A stretch of DNA of 64,000 nucleotides, from assembly GCF_031624495.1 (NCBI RefSeq), contig NZ_JAMQOP010000002.1, positions 930,001 to 994,000 of the forward strand, given 5' to 3'. The position numbers and the translations under genes were made by a program. Source of the DNA: Halogeometricum sp. S1BR25-6. Lineage in GTDB: Archaea > Halobacteriota > Halobacteria > Halobacteriales > Haloferacaceae. The notes beneath the pieces were generated by a model. That model did not search any database and was not told where the DNA came from. It saw nothing but the letters and a program-made list of their open reading frames with translations. Numbering within the stretch: position 1 is the first letter of the stretch; every line of letters begins with the position of its first letter. Shown here in pieces: positions 60,948 to 64,000 of this stretch.

Positions 60948-63029
60948 ATGGACGGGCTTCATCCCCCGAGTGACAAAGACGGGTTGCTCAGTTCGCCCCG
61001 CGAGGACGGCGGGTACGTGCTGACGACCGTGAATCAGTACCCATCGAACGCCGTCGACGAGGACTGGCGCGGCGCGCTCATCGAGGACACGTCCGCGTTC
61101 CGCGCCGACGTCGAGCAGTTCGGCGACTTCCACACGCTCCTGTGGGACGCCGACAGAGAGCAGACCCTCGACGTGCGCGAGGACGCCGTCGACAGCGACG
61201 TCGCCTACGAGTCGCCGCGCGTCCCCGAGGCGCACCTGACCAACGAGTTCGCCTTCGAGGACGGGGCGGAGGCGTCGCTCTCGCAGGACGTTCTCGTCTC
61301 GGTCGACCGGCCCGCGCTCCTCGTCCGAAACAGCGTCTCCTTCTCCGAGGCCGGCGAGCGAACCATATTCTCCGTACTGAACTCCTCGATTCAGGACGGC
61401 GGCGAGGAGTCGGAGGGCGACGAGGCGTACGCGACGACGGCCGAGGGCGAGGCCGGCGAGTACGAGTGCGTCGTCTCCCACGACGGCGAGCGCTACTTCG
61501 CCGTCGCCCTCCGCCGGGCGGAGACGGGACAGCGCTCCTTCGACGGCCGTCGCATGGGACTGCTCGGCGAGACCGAGAGCGAGACCAAGAGCGCGTGGCA
61601 CGACATCTACCGGGAGAACGACGGCTACATCGACTCGAACGACGAGATGGGAGGGTCTCTCGATATCGGGTTCGGCCTCTACGTCGACGACGACGAGGCG
61701 GCGACGTGGACGACGGCCGTCGGCTTCGGTCACAGCGAGGACGACGCTCTCGACGCCGTCACGTCGGCGCTGGACCGCGGCTACGAGGCCGAACGGGAGG
61801 CGTTCGCCGACGCGTGGGAGACGTGGCACGAGGGCGTCTCCGACGGCCCGACGGACGACGACGGCGCGAACGCGATGTACGAGCGGTCGCTCACGAGCCT
61901 CAAGTGCGCCCAAGACCCGAGCGGCGGCACCATCGCCGGCGCGTTCGAACCCGAGGACCAGGGGTATCGCTTCGTCTGGCCGCGCGACCAGGTGTTCATC
62001 GTCGCCGCGATGCTCGCCGGCGACGCCGTCGATGAGGCGCGGCGGGCGCTCTCGTGGCTCGACGACAAGCAGATTACCGAGGGCGTCGTCGACGACAGGG
62101 ACATCCCCCGCGAGGGGACGTGGTGGCAGAACTACCGCTCGGACGGCGAACCGAACTGGACGGCGCTCCAACTCGACCAGGTCGGCGGACCCATCTACGC
62201 CCACTGGTTGGTCTGGGAGGAGGCGGACGAAGACGAGGACGTCCTCGACGAGCACTACGAGATGAGCAGGGCGGCCGCGGAGTTCCTCCTCGACTACGAC
62301 AACGGCGATGGCTTCCCCGGCAAGTCCCAAGACCCCTGGGAGGAGGTGTGGGGTCACTCGACGGAAGGGAGCGCCGCGTCCATCGCCGGTCTGCGCGCCA
62401 TGGCCGAACTGGCCGAGGCGCGCGGCGACGACGAGTTCGCCGACGACTGCCGCGAGACGGCGGCGACGTGGGCCGGGAACTTCGACGGCTACTGCTTCCG
62501 CGAGGACGCCTACCTCGGCGACCACTACGTCACCGCCGACAGCCCCGAACGCGACGACGACGATGTGGCGCCGGACGAACGGCCGGACGCGGCGGCGTTC
62601 ATGGCGACGTGGCCGTGGAACGTCGTCGACGCCGACAGCGAGACGATGCGCTCGACGGTCGAACTGGCGACGGACCCGGCGTGGTGCGCCGACGACGCCG
62701 CCTGCGTCGGCCGCTACCCCGAGGACGACTTCACCCCGTCGGGGAGCGTCGAGGACGGCGGGTGGCCCCTCTGCGAGGCGTTCGCCGACGTGGTTCGGTG
62801 GCTCGACGGTGACGGCGACGGCGACGAAGCGGCCCTCCGCGAGTACGTCTTCGAGGACGCGCCGACGTGGACGTCCGCGACCGGTCTCCTGCCCGAACAG
62901 GTCCGCGGCGACGGCGCCGTGCGCTGGAACTGTAACCTCCAGTGGAGCCAAGCGATGTACGTCCTCCTCGCGGAGAGCCACGTCCGGGGCGGACCGTACG
63001 GGATGGCGCCGGGCGGAGACGCCGCGTGA
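60948..63029 (+). CDS. glucoamylase-type GH15 glycoside hydrolase
   Basis: A protein of 693 residues. An N-terminal beta-sandwich (to about 300) includes TNEFAFEDGAEASLSQDVLVSVDRPALLVRN. An (alpha/alpha)6 barrel follows, with the GH15 motifs YRFVWPRDQVFIVAAML (about 341-357), WWQNYRSDGEPNWTALQLDQVGGPIYA, and the catalytic Glu in DPWEEVWGHSTEGSAASIAGL. The second Glu appears near GLLPEQVRG. No signal peptide is visible, so it may act on intracellular alpha-glucans or trehalose-type sugars rather than external starch. Start ATG 60948. Confidence 0.9.
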   Translation: MDGLHPPSDKDGLLSSPREDGGYVLTTVNQYPSNAVDEDWRGALIEDTSAFRADVEQFGDFHTLLWDADREQTLDVREDAVDSDVAYESPRVPEAHLTNEFAFEDGAEASLSQDVLVSVDRPALLVRNSVSFSEAGERTIFSVLNSSIQDGGEESEGDEAYATTAEGEAGEYECVVSHDGERYFAVALRRAETGQRSFDGRRMGLLGETESETKSAWHDIYRENDGYIDSNDEMGGSLDIGFGLYVDDDEAATWTTAVGFGHSEDDALDAVTSALDRGYEAEREAFADAWETWHEGVSDGPTDDDGANAMYERSLTSLKCAQDPSGGTIAGAFEPEDQGYRFVWPRDQVFIVAAMLAGDAVDEARRALSWLDDKQITEGVVDDRDIPREGTWWQNYRSDGEPNWTALQLDQVGGPIYAHWLVWEEADEDEDVLDEHYEMSRAAAEFLLDYDNGDGFPGKSQDPWEEVWGHSTEGSAASIAGLRAMAELAEARGDDEFADDCRETAATWAGNFDGYCFREDAYLGDHYVTADSPERDDDDVAPDERPDAAAFMATWPWNVVDADSETMRSTVELATDPAWCADDAACVGRYPEDDFTPSGSVEDGGWPLCEAFADVVRWLDGDGDGDEAALREYVFEDAPTWTSATGLLPEQVRGDGAVRWNCNLQWSQAMYVLLAESHVRGGPYGMAPGGDAA

Positions 63030-63154
63030 GTCCGGCGACCGGACGCCCGTGACCGTCTCGGCGGCCGGCGCCGTCGCGCGGAGTCGCGAACGCGGTGCGG
63101 GCGGAGACCCGCCGACCGCAGAAGCTTCCTATCGGGGCGGTCGATAGAGTCACT

Positions 63155-63409
63155 ATGCCGGATTCCCGCTCTCGGGACCGACGACGCGGGTGGACCACGC
63201 TCGGACTCGGTCTCTCCGTCGCCTTCGCCGTCGCCGCGTTCGCCTACTTCGCGCTTGCGGGGACGCCCCTGCGAGGCGCCGTCCTCGCCGTCCTCGTCCT
63301 CGCGGCCGGCGTCTGGGAGTACCGACGGAAGATGCACGACACCGTCGTCGCAGAATCCTACGAGGCGGAGGCGGAGGAGCAACGGGAGCGACGCGAGCGA
63401 CGGCGGTAG
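63155..63409 (+). CDS. small two-helix membrane protein
   Basis: A protein of 84 residues: a basic N-terminus (SRDRRRG), two hydrophobic segments (about 13-33, LGLGLSVAFAVAAFAYFALAG, and about 38-55, GAVLAVLVLAAGVW) and a charged Glu/Arg-rich tail. No family recognised. Chosen start is the ATG at 63155, 125 bp after the glucoamylase stop; an upstream in-frame start at 63095 would add 20 residues of no clear pattern. Confidence 0.55.
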   Translation: MPDSRSRDRRRGWTTLGLGLSVAFAVAAFAYFALAGTPLRGAVLAVLVLAAGVWEYRRKMHDTVVAESYEAEAEEQRERRERRR

Positions 63410-63550
63410 CGCCCACGACGACCCGCGCGAATCGGACGCCCGACCCGACGTCTCCGCGGGGCCGCCCGTCTCCGGGAGTTTCATACCGCGCGGTTCGGTA
63501 GCTTTCCGCATGCACGAGAGCGGAGACCGCGTCGCGGCGTCGAGAGTCGC

Positions 63551-64000
63551 ATGAAGGTCGGAACGGCGGAGTCCGAACCCGGAGAAATATCGAGAGGACA
63601 CCTGTCCGTCGCCGAGTTACCGACGGGCGGGGACGAACGGCTTCCCGTCGTCGTCGTCGAGGGGGAGGAACCGGGGCCGACCGCGTGGGCGACCGGGGCC
63701 ATCCACGGCGACGAACCGACGGGGACGGCCGCGATACACGAGTTTCTGGACCGCGTCCGCGACCGAGCGAAACCGCTCCGCGGAACCCTCGTCTGCGTCC
63801 CCGTCACGAACCCCGCCGGCGTCCGGACGAACAGTCGAACATCCTACTACCACGGCGACGACCCGAACCGCCTGTTCGGAGTCGGCCGCGAAGGAGAGAG
63901 CGAAGGTGGGAGCGGCGGAGGCGACGGTGGGACGCCGCCGCGCGTCCAGCAGGTCATCTGCGAGCGTCTGTACGAGGAGATACGGGCCGACGCCGACGTC
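63551..64000 (+). CDS. succinylglutamate desuccinylase/aspartoacylase family protein, N-terminal part
   Basis: The first 150 residues of a protein that runs past the window. PTAWATGAIHGDEPTGTAAIHEFLDRV contains the zinc-binding His and Glu of the AstE/AspA family (GxxHGDEP). VCVPVTNPAGVRTNSRTSYYHGDDPNRLF follows, with the Asn-Arg substrate motif. These enzymes hydrolyse N-acyl amino acids. A Gly/Ser-rich stretch (about 120-135) may be a lineage-specific loop. The remaining domain is not visible, so specificity is unknown. ATG 63551 is preferred. Confidence 0.85.
   Translation, partial: MKVGTAESEPGEISRGHLSVAELPTGGDERLPVVVVEGEEPGPTAWATGAIHGDEPTGTAAIHEFLDRVRDRAKPLRGTLVCVPVTNPAGVRTNSRTSYYHGDDPNRLFGVGREGESEGGSGGGDGGTPPRVQQVICERLYEEIRADADV

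Noticed and set aside
60771-62981. A 736-codon minus-strand frame antisense to the glucoamylase
   Set aside because: Shadow of the GC-rich GH15 frame with no recognisable domain.

Overview
The window looks like a chromosomal stretch from a halophilic archaeon (class Halobacteria, probably Haloferacales). G+C is very high with strong GC3 bias, proteins are acidic, exported proteins carry twin-arginine signals or lipoboxes, a gene for archaeal ribosomal protein S6e is present, and several TATA-like boxes lie about 27 bp upstream of an ATG or GTG, the geometry of leaderless haloarchaeal transcripts. No rRNA, CRISPR array, transposase or integrase was recognised. One complete tRNA (Arg, CCG) is present.

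Layout. 1-15 kb is mostly core: a lipoate-ligase C-terminus, dihydroorotase, three UspA proteins with a GNAT acetyltransferase, a DHH phosphoesterase, small conserved haloarchaeal proteins, S6e, an M29 aminopeptidase, a CBS protein and a short 6-phosphogluconate dehydrogenase (6PGDH). 14-22 kb is transport and surface: two convergent TauE-type permeases, an Nramp-like transporter with altered metal motifs, a membrane-anchored 2Fe-2S ferredoxin, a frameshifted small gene, a MATE exporter and a Tat-exported metallophosphoesterase. 22-26 kb looks accessory: a HAF-repeat protein with a problematic start, tRNA-Arg followed by fragments of its own 3' end, a Glu/Val-repeat acidic protein and paired membrane proteins. 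26-31 kb is a complete BMP-type (nucleoside-like) ABC importer. 31-43 kb holds KatG, a UV-damage endonuclease, a beta-helix protein, a Tat-exported glycosidase, an amidotransferase, a VOC protein, a broken sensor-like gene, a methyltransferase, an HtrA-like lipoprotein protease and a zinc alcohol/formaldehyde dehydrogenase. 43-49 kb is a haem-copper oxidase cluster (subunits II, I and III plus small membrane proteins).

49-63 kb is a carbohydrate region. An Azf-like dehydrogenase, a second 6PGDH and an N-terminally extended RpiA form a co-directional oxidative pentose phosphate set. Next come OtsA (trehalose-6-phosphate synthase), a KdaD-like 2-keto-3-deoxypentonate dehydratase and a divergent alpha-ketoglutarate-semialdehyde dehydrogenase. 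An SDR dehydrogenase, a UlaG-like metallo-beta-lactamase-fold protein and an enolase-superfamily dehydratase follow. Together these could run a Weimberg-type oxidation of pentose to 2-oxoglutarate. A type II NADH dehydrogenase and a GH15 glucoamylase come next, and the window ends inside an AstE/aspartoacylase-type gene.

The least-explained items are an 84-nt near-palindromic hairpin at 1840-1923, tRNA 3'-end scars at 23612-23784, the frameshifted or degenerate genes at 18744, 22366 and 39394, a 14-codon ORF overlapping the coxA start, and the sugar cluster as a unit.
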